DNA from: Gnetum montanum
Lineage: Eukaryota; Streptophyta; Gnetopsida; Gnetales; Gnetaceae
DNA length: 64,000 nucleotides
Direction of reading: 5' to 3'
Assembly: GCA_015680685.1 (NCBI GenBank)
Contig: MNCI01028318.1
Location: 541,536 to 605,535, forward strand
Shown here one piece after another: positions 12,692 through 22,700 of the stretch (positions are counted from its first letter, which is position 1; each line of letters starts with the position of its first letter). The position numbers and the translations under genes were made by a program. The notes beneath the pieces were generated by a model. That model did not search any database and was not told the DNA's origin. It worked only from the letters and a program-made list of their open reading frames with translations.

Positions 12692-12707
12692 TACCCCCAT
12701 GATTGAA
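12692..12707 (-). other. Polypurine tract (PPT2) of element A
   Basis: TACCCCCATGATTGAA on the plus strand, abutting the TCATCA edge of the 3' LTR. Identical core to B and E. Confidence 0.8.
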
Positions 12708-12779
12708 TAACAACTTGTCCTTGAGTCAAACAATAAAAATTAGAATGATTTCATTTGACTACATAGTGGATAGGTATGG

Positions 12780-15680
12780 GACTATTGACTAAATATGAAT
12801 TATTTCATGTTGTACTGTGAAATTAAACAAAATAAAATTAGGACACAACATAGAGTACAAAAGATAAAATTGCTGGAACTCATGTGGTTCTTGGTAGTGA
12901 TGGCTCCTCCATGAGCCTCTTCCCCTAATATTGTGCTCTAGGTTTTTGAAATGGATGTCTTTGGAGGAGTGCCTAAATATTTTCTTCTTTGGTATGGGGA
13001 TCATGTGACGTCCATGCTAATGTTCCAATATTCGATAGAGCTAGCACCTCCCATGGGCACAGTAGTTGCAAAATCATCTAATTGGATTTAATATACCAAG
13101 CTGCAAACAACCATCATTCGTTCTCATAGGCTCTATATTTATCTATGCATTCTTGTTAATCCATGAGCTATTGAGCTAAATTCGCCATGACATATTTTTG
13201 CCCTTGCTAGCTGGTCTTGACCACCTCTAATTTAAAATTTACTACCTCTAATTTCTACAGTGTCCTCTTGTGTTCAGCAAATTCTATTTCATATTTAGCA
13301 TATGTGGTTACTACCTACTTCTCCAATTCTATCCTTAGAAATCTTTCTTTCAACATGACTAAGTTGGTGTACCATAGGTTTGCCAACTCCATGTACTAAG
13401 TAAGATCCTATATCTGTAGGTCTTGATCTTTTAGTTCTGCTTGGTGGGCAAAGGCAAATGCATCCAATATGGCCTACCAATCAACATTTTGAGCACTAAG
13501 AGTGTTGATATGGTCTTTGGCCATATGTATTTCTTTCTCAATAATATTTTTGTACATCCCCACCTAATATATAAAATGCTCCTTGAGCTTCTCATGTCAC
13601 TTGAACACATTTTACCATGCACTTATTTTAGTTTCCATCTTCTAACGGATCGCGCATACCTCCTCCATTGAGAGGGTTCTATTTTCTCTAACCAAGAAAT
13701 TTATATCTTGGTTGACCCTGATTAATTTTTCTTGAATTTTCTAAAAATTCTCCTTAGGAACATTCTTCTCTTTTTCTATTGTGGTTAACTAGATATTTTT
13801 GGTGGCAAGGTGTCTATTTTCTTCTTGTAAGGCCTTTAGTGCTTTGGTATATGCATATGTTTGAGCTTGTGCCTTTGAAGCATCCTAATCAGCCTTCTTT
13901 TTTTCCCCTACCACATTTTTATTCTCTTAGAAAAATTTATTTAGTCTGTATGGATGAATTGGAATGGATCCCACTGTGTAGCTTGTAGGATGATGAACTT
14001 TTCTCAAAGTCTTTTCAACTTCTCCTTCGCATGTTCAACCGTAATCTCTACCATGACAAGCTTCCCTTTTGTAGAGATGAGGTCTGATTGTATTGCTATC
14101 AAATCTTGAGGGATGTTGAACAAGGATGTTATCGCTTGTTCTATCTGTAGCAATCAATCCAAAACATCCTCATGATCTACAGGAGTCATTGAGGGATTGG
14201 CCAAGGTTTGAGCATCGCATGCTCTTGTAAAATCTACTAGTGGCATAACAAGGATATTGAACAATTATTTGATGTGATCTATGACCACTTCTACTACTTC
14301 TACTACATCTTGGTGTTGCATGACTACTACTATGGCACCTTCACTAGTTTCTAATTACACTTGAAAAGATGCAACATTTTTATAGATATATTATGACCAG
14401 TGTGATTTCCCTCCTTCTATTTGAATTAAAACCTCACCCCATGCATGATAAATTAAGATTGTGGGTTGTACAACATCATCAATAATCTTGAAAAGATTTT
14501 CCTCATCATGACTTCCTCAACTAACTGATTCAGTGATGGCCTAGAGATGGCACATTGACAGTCAATAATCCTACGAGGACAGTAGCAGTTGATCTTGCTA
14601 GCCTGTTGGTTGTGTGCTAGGCCCTACTTCTTGTTGTTGACTAGGCCTGGTGTTTGAAAGCTGGCAAGGCCTAGCTATTTGAGGTGTTGTGGGCCCAATC
14701 GTCTATTCTTGCTTAGGCTCCAATGTCTCACTAGCATACTTCCTTAGTGTTGGTGGCTTTAGCAATTCAGAAAATGAGGCATTTTGAGTCTTTATAGGGA
14801 TGTCATTGGTGTACCCCAAAATTTTAGCACATCACCATAACTTCCTGATTAGGTAGGGAAAAGGTAATGCAAAGTTCCTTGTCTTACATTCTTAAAACCA
14901 CCTTAAAAGTTTTGTGAGATATAGATGGGATAGGTTGACATAAACCCTGCCCATCAAGATGGCACTTCCTCTAGCTGCATAGGTGGAAGTCCTGTTCAGT
15001 CCTTTTGTTGGGAAAATGTGATATGTGTCAATTTTAAAATAGATCCTCTCTTCAAGTGTAAGCTCTCCATATGTTTTATCCTACTTTCCGTACACCCTTT
15101 TTAACCATATCTTTTGCACATCAGCATCAAAGTAAGTGGACAGGTGAGCAACCTTGGGTCCTATGTTGGGAAGGTTCAAAACTTTCAAAATGGCCTTGGC
15201 AAAGAAATCAATAGAGATATCACCAATATCAGCAGTGGTACATTCTTCCTTGTTGTGCCAAAATTGGTATGTCTCCCCCAAGTACCAATCATCACTCTCT
15301 AAGAGAATAGGCCACAGTGGAGACCCTTTAAGTTGATCACTAACAAACTCAGGATAAAATTTTGTAAAAGGTCCAAAATTGAGTTCCACGATTACTGTTG
15401 TTGACGTGGACCTTTCCCGAATTGCTTGAACACATTCTAAAGATAACATGAGATGTTCTCCTTATTCAGGTGCCTTGTCATCTCCACCTTTGACATGCCC
15501 AAATTTTGTAGAAATAGGAGGTTCTTGATGAATGCTAAATGATTGTGCCTCTTACTCCTCATGTTCTTCCAGATGTGCTTGGCCTCTACCTCTCTTTGGT
15601 TATTTGGATGCACCCTGAGAGGGTCCTCCTTGTTCTCCTTATTTAGGGGCCATTTGCAATAACACAGGACCATTTGTTAG
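12780..15680 (-). pseudogene. Element A ORF X (unknown function, best-preserved copy)
   Basis: Coding remnant of up to about 2.9 kb in three broken frames. The N-terminal piece, 15,437-15,673, is hydrophilic and Lys/Asn-rich; the core, 15,081-15,449 (122 codons), includes NFGPFTKFYPEF, PLWPILLESDDWYLGE, FWHNKEECTTADIGDIS and KIWLKRVYGK. The downstream part to 12,800 is rich in stops, with a polar, Gln/Pro-rich stretch near 14,600-14,700. I recognise no family. No signal peptide or membrane helix is seen in the core, so an envelope role is not supported. Homologous remnants lie in B (7,430-7,560) and C (30,450-30,800), so it belongs to the element rather than being a one-off capture. Confidence 0.6.
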
Positions 15681-15938
15681 TAAGGTCATTTACAAAATTA
15701 TTCATTTCTTACATAGTGTGATTTCAACATTTAAAATTTTCATAAAAATTCCCCTAAAAGTTTTGATATCAGACCCAATTTAATTAGGTGACTCCAAAAA
15801 AAATAATTTTCATGGTCTAGGTAAAAAAATAAAATTAATTTGACATACATTTTTAGCATTTCCTAAGGTCACTTACCCCTTATGATATCCTTCAGGAAAT
15901 GATGAATTTTAAAGAAACTACGTGCAACTTAGAGTGTA

Positions 15939-15956
15939 CCTTCCCCCATGACTAAG
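15939..15956 (-). other. Polypurine-like box before ORF X in element A
   Basis: CCTTCCCCCATGACTAAG on the plus strand (CTTAGTCATGGGGGAAGG on the element strand). Equivalent boxes lie at 31,336-31,349 in C and 8,114-8,129 in B. It stands between the U3-like motif cluster and ORF X. Confidence 0.5.
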
Positions 15957-16109
15957 TTAAACACTTCGGGTTTAAGCAGGTTTAATCAGAATGATAATCG
16001 AAGTGCTAATGAGCAAGATATTAATGTTTGAATGATAGGTATGCAAGCTTGAAAATTCATGGAAGAAAATTGCAACAACTCCCCTTGCATGAACAATGAA
16101 AAATGACAT

Positions 16110-16290
16110 TGATGCATATATATATATTTTCTTTCATATATATATATATATATGGAAGGGGGAGGGGGGGAGGAGGTGGGATGTCCATATATATAGATTT
16201 TGTAGACACGATATCGTGTACCTCCTAGTGTAGACCCGATATCACGTTCGACCCAATACCAGGTACCCAATATTGCATCCCTTCTGAAAT
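16110..16290 (-). repeat. TA microsatellite, G-rich run and U3-like GATATC motifs in element A
   Basis: Two (TA)n runs at 16,119-16,130 and 16,138-16,153 flank the start of a G-rich stretch (16,154-16,180). Then 16,205-16,275 carries ACGATATCGTGTAC and CCGATATCACG words like those in A's own LTR (12,600-12,670; 20,940-21,010). The open frame across it on the minus strand is a composition artefact. Confidence 0.6.
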
Positions 16291-16299
16291 AGAGTACTT

Positions 16300-17700
16300 G
16301 AAAAAATTGATAAATTTTTGAATTTCCAAGGCCAAAAATGAAGGATATAAGGTTAATTCAAAAGATCTAGGGTAACATTAAAGACACCTAAAGGTACCAA
16401 AAGTGTAATGAAGTAGAATTTTACAATGAATTTCATGAATGGATGGAGGAAAAAGGACATGTAGTGGTACATAGGAATAGTTGAATTAAAATGATGATAA
16501 AGGAAAGAATAATTTTAGCAATCTAGTACTTGGAGGATATAAGATGATGCGGTGATGTGCAATGAGTGCACATGACAAGAGTTATGCAAGTGGATCCTCC
16601 CCAAAGGAAGTACCTACCTATCATGCCCTTACGTAACCACACCTTAAAATGTCCATAGGCACTAAAAGGATTAAATGAAATCCACACTAGTGCAAAAAAA
16701 TACACACATGTTAAATACCACCATGATGAGGTATGAGTTCTATACCACATAAGACACAAGTTAGAAATACTTGGACAGTGGGTGAAATGAATCATAGAAG
16801 GGATTGTTGAAATTGGAATATGAGGTAACAAATCCTGGGCACAATGAATCCTAAGTGTGTGGCATGATTAATGTATCATTAGCCTTTCACTCCAAAATAA
16901 AGACCAAGTCCATGCCTCTGATTAGTAACATGGCATTGTTTTATCCAATGATTAACAACCATAAGAGCATCATGATAGCAAGGCATACAAGCACTTGCCA
17001 TTTTTTCCAAGGGAGAAGTAATTTGGAATTTCTTTGTGGCACATTCTGCATGATTTTTTTTCTTTATGGAATTTTTTCTTTCTTTTCTTTTTCTTTATGT
17101 GGCTGCTTTGGCACTTTATCTTTTCCAAAGATTTTTTGGAGAGGCTACCAACCTTCAAGCATGGGTGCATGTATTTCCAGTGGGATCCTCTAGAATAGCA
17201 TTGAGTTTCTTTATTAAGTGCCTTTATTACTCTTACTTCCATTTTTCATTAAATCTACAATGATTTTAGTATAAACAAGCAGCATGATAGCACACATAGA
17301 TGTCAACAAAGAGAATCCACAAGTTCCTTTGATGTCACACCCCAGCCATTCCCTCTTAGTCCATCATTCTTCATCATTCTTTACTCTGGGCATAATGAGT
17401 ACAAAGTTACTTTAAGTTTAAATGATAATAATAATATCATCATACCCAGAGTAGAACCTATTATTAATAGAATGGGTGGGTGGATGTCATGGGCTCATTG
17501 TCCAAATAATTAGTCCCTTAATACTTGATGGCATAGAACAACACCTCAACTAACAAGTCACATGAGTATTTTATTTACCAATGAGATTACCCTCAACAAG
17601 GGAAAAAATAACAATTTAAAAAGGGAAAAACTAGAAAACAAAAATTGAAAAATCAAAGAAAAGGAAAAATATTTACTAATTTTGCTTATTTGAATGGGGG
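16300..17700 (-). other. Element A spacer
   Basis: Non-coding. It contains the AAGCAGGCTC/GATCCTCCCCAAAGG region near 16,590, the polyA-rich block (17,600-17,680) shared with B, C and D, and a T-rich tract near 17,050-17,110. Short open frames here do not resemble proteins. Confidence 0.55.
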
Positions 17701-17718
17701 CTATTCCCAATAACTAAA
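17701..17718 (-). other. Degenerate PPT1 of element A
   Basis: CTATTCCCAATAACTAAA corresponds in position to CTCCCCCATGACTAAG of B, between the A-rich block and the upstream coding part. In A the neighbour on the far side is the end of gag rather than integrase. Confidence 0.45.
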
Positions 17719-17799
17719 CCTTTGAGCATGGTGAGAATTAATAAATGGAAAATTTAGATCCATGCATGTTGGAAACATTGGGGTCTGGTCATATCCAAA

Positions 17800-20054
17800 C
17801 CATTGGGTGTCTTTTGATGTAGTGGTAGGAATGTACCCAAATTATGATTCAAACACTTGATGAAAGTAGGCATAGTGGGCTAAATTATAAGATATGATCA
17901 TGTGATTAGTAGCTGACCCACTATGGCACCCATGATTGTAAGATGATATGCAAGGATCAATATGTCTCCCTATGAGGTTATATTCATTAGGCCGCATGGT
18001 TGTTGCAGTGTTGATTGGTGGCCTAGATAAGGTAATAGGAGGCATTGGATTTAAGGAGGAAGATGCATCACAATGCTAGGCTTGTGCTGAGTTGGTGGAT
18101 TCAGTGGGTTCAAAACTATGTTGTCTCTTTCTACGGTCATGCCTAAAGACTGGATGCTTTCGATGTTGTGGAGGACCTCTACTACTATTGATAGTAGTAG
18201 CACAAGTAATGTTCATGAGTTGATACTATGGTGCAAAATATTCTGGCACAACTGGTGGTGAGATATAAGGATGTGAAGGATGAGAATATTGAGGGTGAGA
18301 AGAAGTGTAAGGAATATGAGGTGGTGATCTTGTTGGAGAGGGCATGGGTTGATAGTACTCGAGAGAAAGATAATGATGATGTGAAGCAAAGGATGTTGAT
18401 CTAGTCGGGGAAACAAGGTGTTGAACATAATAGACATTTGGTGTTGGGGTATACGAAGGGTGTGGTTTGTTTGGCAGTGGTCTTTCCCATGATTAGGGGT
18501 TCTACCACTGCGTTTGGACATGATACTTCTATATAAAATTGAAATGTAGCATTCCTCCCCAAATGCTCATGTAAATGTGACAATACTAGGCATTGACTTT
18601 TGGGATGATCATATAGACAAACATCACATTGATAGTTATGATTGGTAGTTGAACCCCTGTTCTTATTATCTTCAACCCTTTTTTCTACTTGTCGAAAGAT
18701 GTTTTGTCCTATTTCTTTATTTGGCATCCTTGGTTTTTCCTATTTTTCAGAGTGATCATGCACAGTTCCACCTCTAATAATGTTGGCATATTCTCCACAT
18801 TTTTTATGTACCCTCTCCATCATCTTATTGATCTTTGCCTCAAATTCACCTAGTGATTTCAGTATTGGCAAAGATGATTCCAGCTCCTAGAGATGAGTTG
18901 ATTTCTCCTCTTCATGATTATGGACCTTTGTTATTTTAAAATTTTGGTATTATTGAGATCTTTCAACATTCTCCCATTTGGCTATTTCTCCTTCTTCATT
19001 TTCTACCCACTTGATAAGCTCTTCAACTTTGTGGGTTCATAGTTCATATTGTTGACCTAGGGCATATATCCCTAGGGTCTTCTTTGTTTCATTATGGAGC
19101 CCATCCATGATGTGGTACATTAGCCTTTCCTTGGAGAACCCATGACGTAGAAATTTGTTTAATGATGAAAAATATCTTTCTAAGGCCATGTCCAAGGGTT
19201 CATGTTACGCTTGTTCCCATTCTTGGGTTTGTCTCCTCAAGGATGACACTCTTGCACAATTTTGATATCCTTCATTGAAGAGTTCTATCATTGTTAGCCA
19301 ACATTGAATTGATTTTGGTTTTAAAGACATATACCATACTTTTTCTTGGCCAATGAGTGTCATAGGAAAGAGCTTAAGTCTTTGCCACCCATTATCAATG
19401 TTGTTCCATGCACAAGCATCATAGAAGGCTTGTAAATGATGTTGCAGATCTAAATCATAGCCTTCTAAAAACTTGGAAAAGTTATTTAAATCAAGCCTGG
19501 GTAGATGACTTTCCTTGTGATGCCTATAGGATATTTGAATAGCCTCCTGTATATGCATTAGGTTCTTAGTGGCTAGTAGGGGTTCATCTTCACTAAGTAG
19601 GTTATGAGTTGGTGAGTTGGGACAATGTTGTCTTTGTTCATGTTGGTGTTCTTGGCTTTGCCCTTAGGTTCGATTTCTATTTCTACATCAACCCCTTAAG
19701 AAATGATCATTCATATCATGACCTGATGTTGAAGGAATAGAGGAAGAGAAAGAACTGAAAGACTCGTCATGACTTTTGTAAGTATCTCAATCATCCCCAA
19801 ATAAATTCTTGTTACCTATTGAGAAGGCCATAGACCTTATGGACCTCCTCATTCTATGGGATGTCCCATCCTTACTAAAGGTGTTTCAGTTGGATAATAA
19901 GAGTTCCTTGAGTATCATTGGGGTGTTCATGAATATATGAGACTCGTGCATGAGGTTGAGCACTCCAAACTTCTCCATCGTCATACATTTCATTGGTTCT
20001 CCAATGAATTACCTCACTAATTATTTTGTTATCATAGTTTAGTGAGAGAGACAT
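17800..20054 (-). pseudogene. Element A gag (capsid/nucleocapsid)
   Basis: The start is placed at the ATG whose complement is 20,052-20,054: it is 112 bp past the PBS and begins MSLSLNYDNKIISEVIHWRT. The capsid domain is clear at 19,205-19,558: LDLNNFSKFLEGYDLDLQHH and KLFPMTLIGQEKVWYMSL, the Retrotrans_gag pattern. A zinc finger at about 18,590-18,628 reads CDVCLYDHPKSQC (CX2CX3HX4C), typical of Athila/Tat gag. The tail to 17,800 is Pro/Tyr/His-rich. Gag would form the particle and bind RNA. Several in-frame stops make it a pseudogene. Confidence 0.82.
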
Positions 20055-20166
20055 TGTTTTGAATTATGTTTGACTCATTTTCAATTAGTTTCTTTCTAAA
20101 ATATATATTGGTAATTCTTGTTATAGCAATCTTGGATGATATAACAAATCTAGATAACTAGCGCCA

Positions 20167-20184
20167 TCCTTGGCAATGGCACCA
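20167..20184 (-). other. Primer binding site of element A
   Basis: On the element strand TGGTGCCATTGCCAAGGA, one base after the LTR end. It resembles the tRNA-Asp-type PBS TGGCGCCGTTGCCGGGGA with C-to-T/G-to-A changes, as expected of methylated CpG decay. Confidence 0.8.
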
Positions 20185-20185
20185 A

Positions 20186-21040
20186 TGATGAGTAGCAAGG
20201 TATCCCTACATTCAATCATATGAATACGAGCATATATGCATGATCCAATCAAACTCCACAGAAGGGCTAGTTGTGACACCTAGATAGTTACACGTTGATT
20301 GTGGTTTACTATATTCCCACCTAGACTAGTATTTTCTTTGTCACATATGATTTAGTCCAGAGTGAGATGTATGATGTGGTTTCTAATGCTATGCTACTCC
20401 TAGAGATAGTCAAAAATAATTCTGGTTAAGCTAATAGACAATGGAAAATAAAATCTAAACTAGCCTAAGTGTGATGAAAATAAGTCCTTAATCATCCGTA
20501 TGCATCTTGGACCTCGTGCACTACGTCTAGGATTACCAAGCACACATTACTCGAAGCACTACTAGATATGCTACTAGGTTACCAAGTAGTTACACTTGAA
20601 TGTTTGTGATTAAGATGTACTCATTTTACATTTAACAATATAAATAGTAAATGACAATAAAAGAAATATTACCTAAGAAAGTAATAAATAATAATTCAAC
20701 AATTAAATAATTAAAAACTAATTGAATGTTGCAATGATGGTGTAATCGTGATCTTTATTGTCGATTGTGTGCGTGTCCAAGTATGTCACACTTGAATAAA
20801 GGTTTCATATAATTACAAACATCACACTAGGAGCATGCACTGAAAACTAATTGAAAACTAACAAAAAGACTCTACCCTAAGACTTAACAACTAACCACCT
20901 TCTTGTGTGCCTAAATGCTATATTTATAGGCCTACACAAGAATCATGATATCATGTATTCAATATCATTATCCAGCCTACGATATCATGTACCAGATATC
21001 GAGGATTCGATATTGAGGCTTGGAAAACCATGATTCATTA
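20186..21040 (-). repeat. 5' LTR of element A
   Basis: About 855 bp. Inner edge TGATGAGTAGC beside the PBS, outer edge TCATTA followed by target duplication ATGAT. TATA box (TATAAATA, minus) near 20,921; U3 with CGATATCATGTACCAGATAT-type repeats at 20,940-21,010. Confidence 0.88.
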
Positions 21041-21045
21041 ATGAT

Positions 21046-22030
21046 CCGTATTTTCTTAGCATCTACCTCAATCCCTTTTTAAGTGATTCTATGCTTCAGT
21101 ACAATGCTTTCTTGGATCATGAGGTGGCTTTTTTACTAGTTGAGTTGTAGATTTGTTTTTACACATCTTTTTAGTACTCACTTAAGGCAATCCAAGGCTT
21201 GCTCAAACATAGCTCAATAGGTGGAGAATTCATCCATAAAGACTACCACACCACTACCAATCTATTTCTAGAAGATGCTAAGGACTAGCTATTGAAATGT
21301 TGTAGGGTCATTGCACATACCAAATGGCATCTTACAATATGCAAAGGTCCCTCAGAAACTTGTGAATGTTGTCTTGGCTAGATGTTCTAGAGTAATTTGG
21401 ATTTGGTTATAGCCACTATAACCATCCAAGAAGCTATAATAGCAATGCCCAGAGATAGTGTCCAACACTTGGTCCAAAAATGACAATGGAAAATGATCTT
21501 TAAATGTTTCCATGTTCAATAGCCTAAATTTGATTCAAACCCACCACTTGCCATCTTTCTTTGGCATGATTACTATTGGGGTAACCCACTTACTATCTGT
21601 GATGCGAGAAATAAACCCTACCTTGAGAAGTTGCTCTATTTCCTCCTTGACAATCTACTTCAATTTGGGATTCAATTGTCTCTATGATTACCTTATTGGC
21701 TTCATGGCTAGGTCAATGTAAATGCAATGTTGACATATCCTTGGATCAATTCCTATCACTTAGAATATGACCAAGAAAAGGTTATTGGCCATTTGTTAAC
21801 CATCTCTAATAGCCTTTTTTTTATTCAAGAGTAAGTTTGGCATTGATTATGATTATCTTACCATTATTTAAGAATGCATACTCCATGCTAGTTGGTAGAG
21901 TTTTCAACTCTAGGGGCTCTTACTTGAAGTTATCAGGGATTCCCAACTCTCCCTAATGAGTATAATCATTTTCATCATTAGAGATTTGGTGATGACCTTG
22001 TTCAAGTTCATCCATGCCTTCAACATAAGC
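21046..22030 (-). pseudogene. Element B reverse transcriptase, upstream piece
   Basis: RT remnant resuming at A's target site. On the minus strand: a VSHPIVPKKDGKW-type block around 21,545-21,590 (seen as WVTPIVIMPKKDGKWWV), fingers near 21,700, and the catalytic region near 21,235-21,275 reading GVVVFMDEFST, where the usual YVDD/FMDD has become FMDE. The frame carries many stops. RT would copy the RNA into cDNA. Together with 11,641-11,828 it forms a full-length but dead domain. Confidence 0.75.
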
Positions 22031-22700
22031 ACATGTTAGGCTCTTAGTTGGATCCATGCATAATGTGCTACTATCTAAGTTAGCTATCAGCCACTAGGTG
22101 CCCTCCTATTTTGTGACTACTATGTACATATTCCTTTCAATATCTATTTCTTATGCACACTAATTACATGATTTGATGTATGTACTTTTGATGAACCAAA
22201 TATTTTGCATGTAATTGCACTGGTTATTGTTGTACGTGATGCATGGAATACACTTCTTCTTTAATGATCCAAATTCATTTTCCTTGGAGATTTTGAAGGA
22301 GAGGTCCCTTATTCCCATTTGCACATCAACCATGCTTAACCAAGCTATTTCCATAATGATGGGAAAGTCACCTGTGCAATTCTCAACCTTGATCACCAGA
22401 AAATTGGTAGGATAGGATCATCCTGTGGTCACAATGTCCTCTACTAACCCCAAAGGAACAATAATTGACTAATCTACCGATTCCAAATGAATGTTGCTCT
22501 TCTTAAGTGGTGGTAGGTTCTAGGCTTTGTACATGTCATGGGAGATGAGGTTGACATCAGAACTAGAATCAAGAAGATCTTTGCATGGCTCATGTCTAGT
22601 AATCTATAGGTAAATGAGTGGACTTCCTGGGTAATATTATTTCATGGAAAGATGGCTAGCCTTGATCTAATTAGAAACATCATGAGTTAACATCACAGTA
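22031..22700 (-). pseudogene. Element B retropepsin-like protease and linker
   Basis: The minus-strand frame 22,160-22,396 has GDFPIIMEIAWLSMVDVQM and KKKCIPCITYNNNQCNY, matching E's protease (FPIIMRREWLA, KKKVPCITYSDTGCDY). Upstream, near 22,540-22,590, the active-site block reads LLDSSSDVNLIS after a stop-rich stretch, with Ser for the catalytic-loop Gly just as in E. The linker to RT runs to about 22,030. Confidence 0.75.

Larger units (their letters stand above)
11829..21040 (-). mobile_element. Element A: pol-less Gypsy retrotransposon nested in B
   Basis: Complete minus-strand element of 9.2 kb. LTRs at 11,829-12,691 and 20,186-21,040 are plainly homologous over their whole length. PBS 20,167-20,184, gag 17,800-20,054, then straight to a degenerate PPT1 (17,701), spacer, ORF X (12,780-15,680), PPT2 and 3' LTR. 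No protease, RT, RNase H or integrase is visible. Target duplication ATAAT (11,824-11,828) and ATGAT (21,041-21,045), one mismatch. It splits B's RT. Confidence 0.88.

Noticed and set aside
13217-13988. Several overlapping frames on both strands
   Set aside because: They lie in the decayed downstream part of ORF X, conflict with one another and show no domain.
12780-15680. Envelope protein for ORF X
   Set aside because: Position fits an Athila env-like ORF, but the readable core has no signal peptide, membrane helix or cysteine pattern to support it.
15986-16270. 94-codon minus-strand frame
   Set aside because: It runs through the TA microsatellite and G-rich run (Tyr-Ile repeats), so it is a composition artefact.
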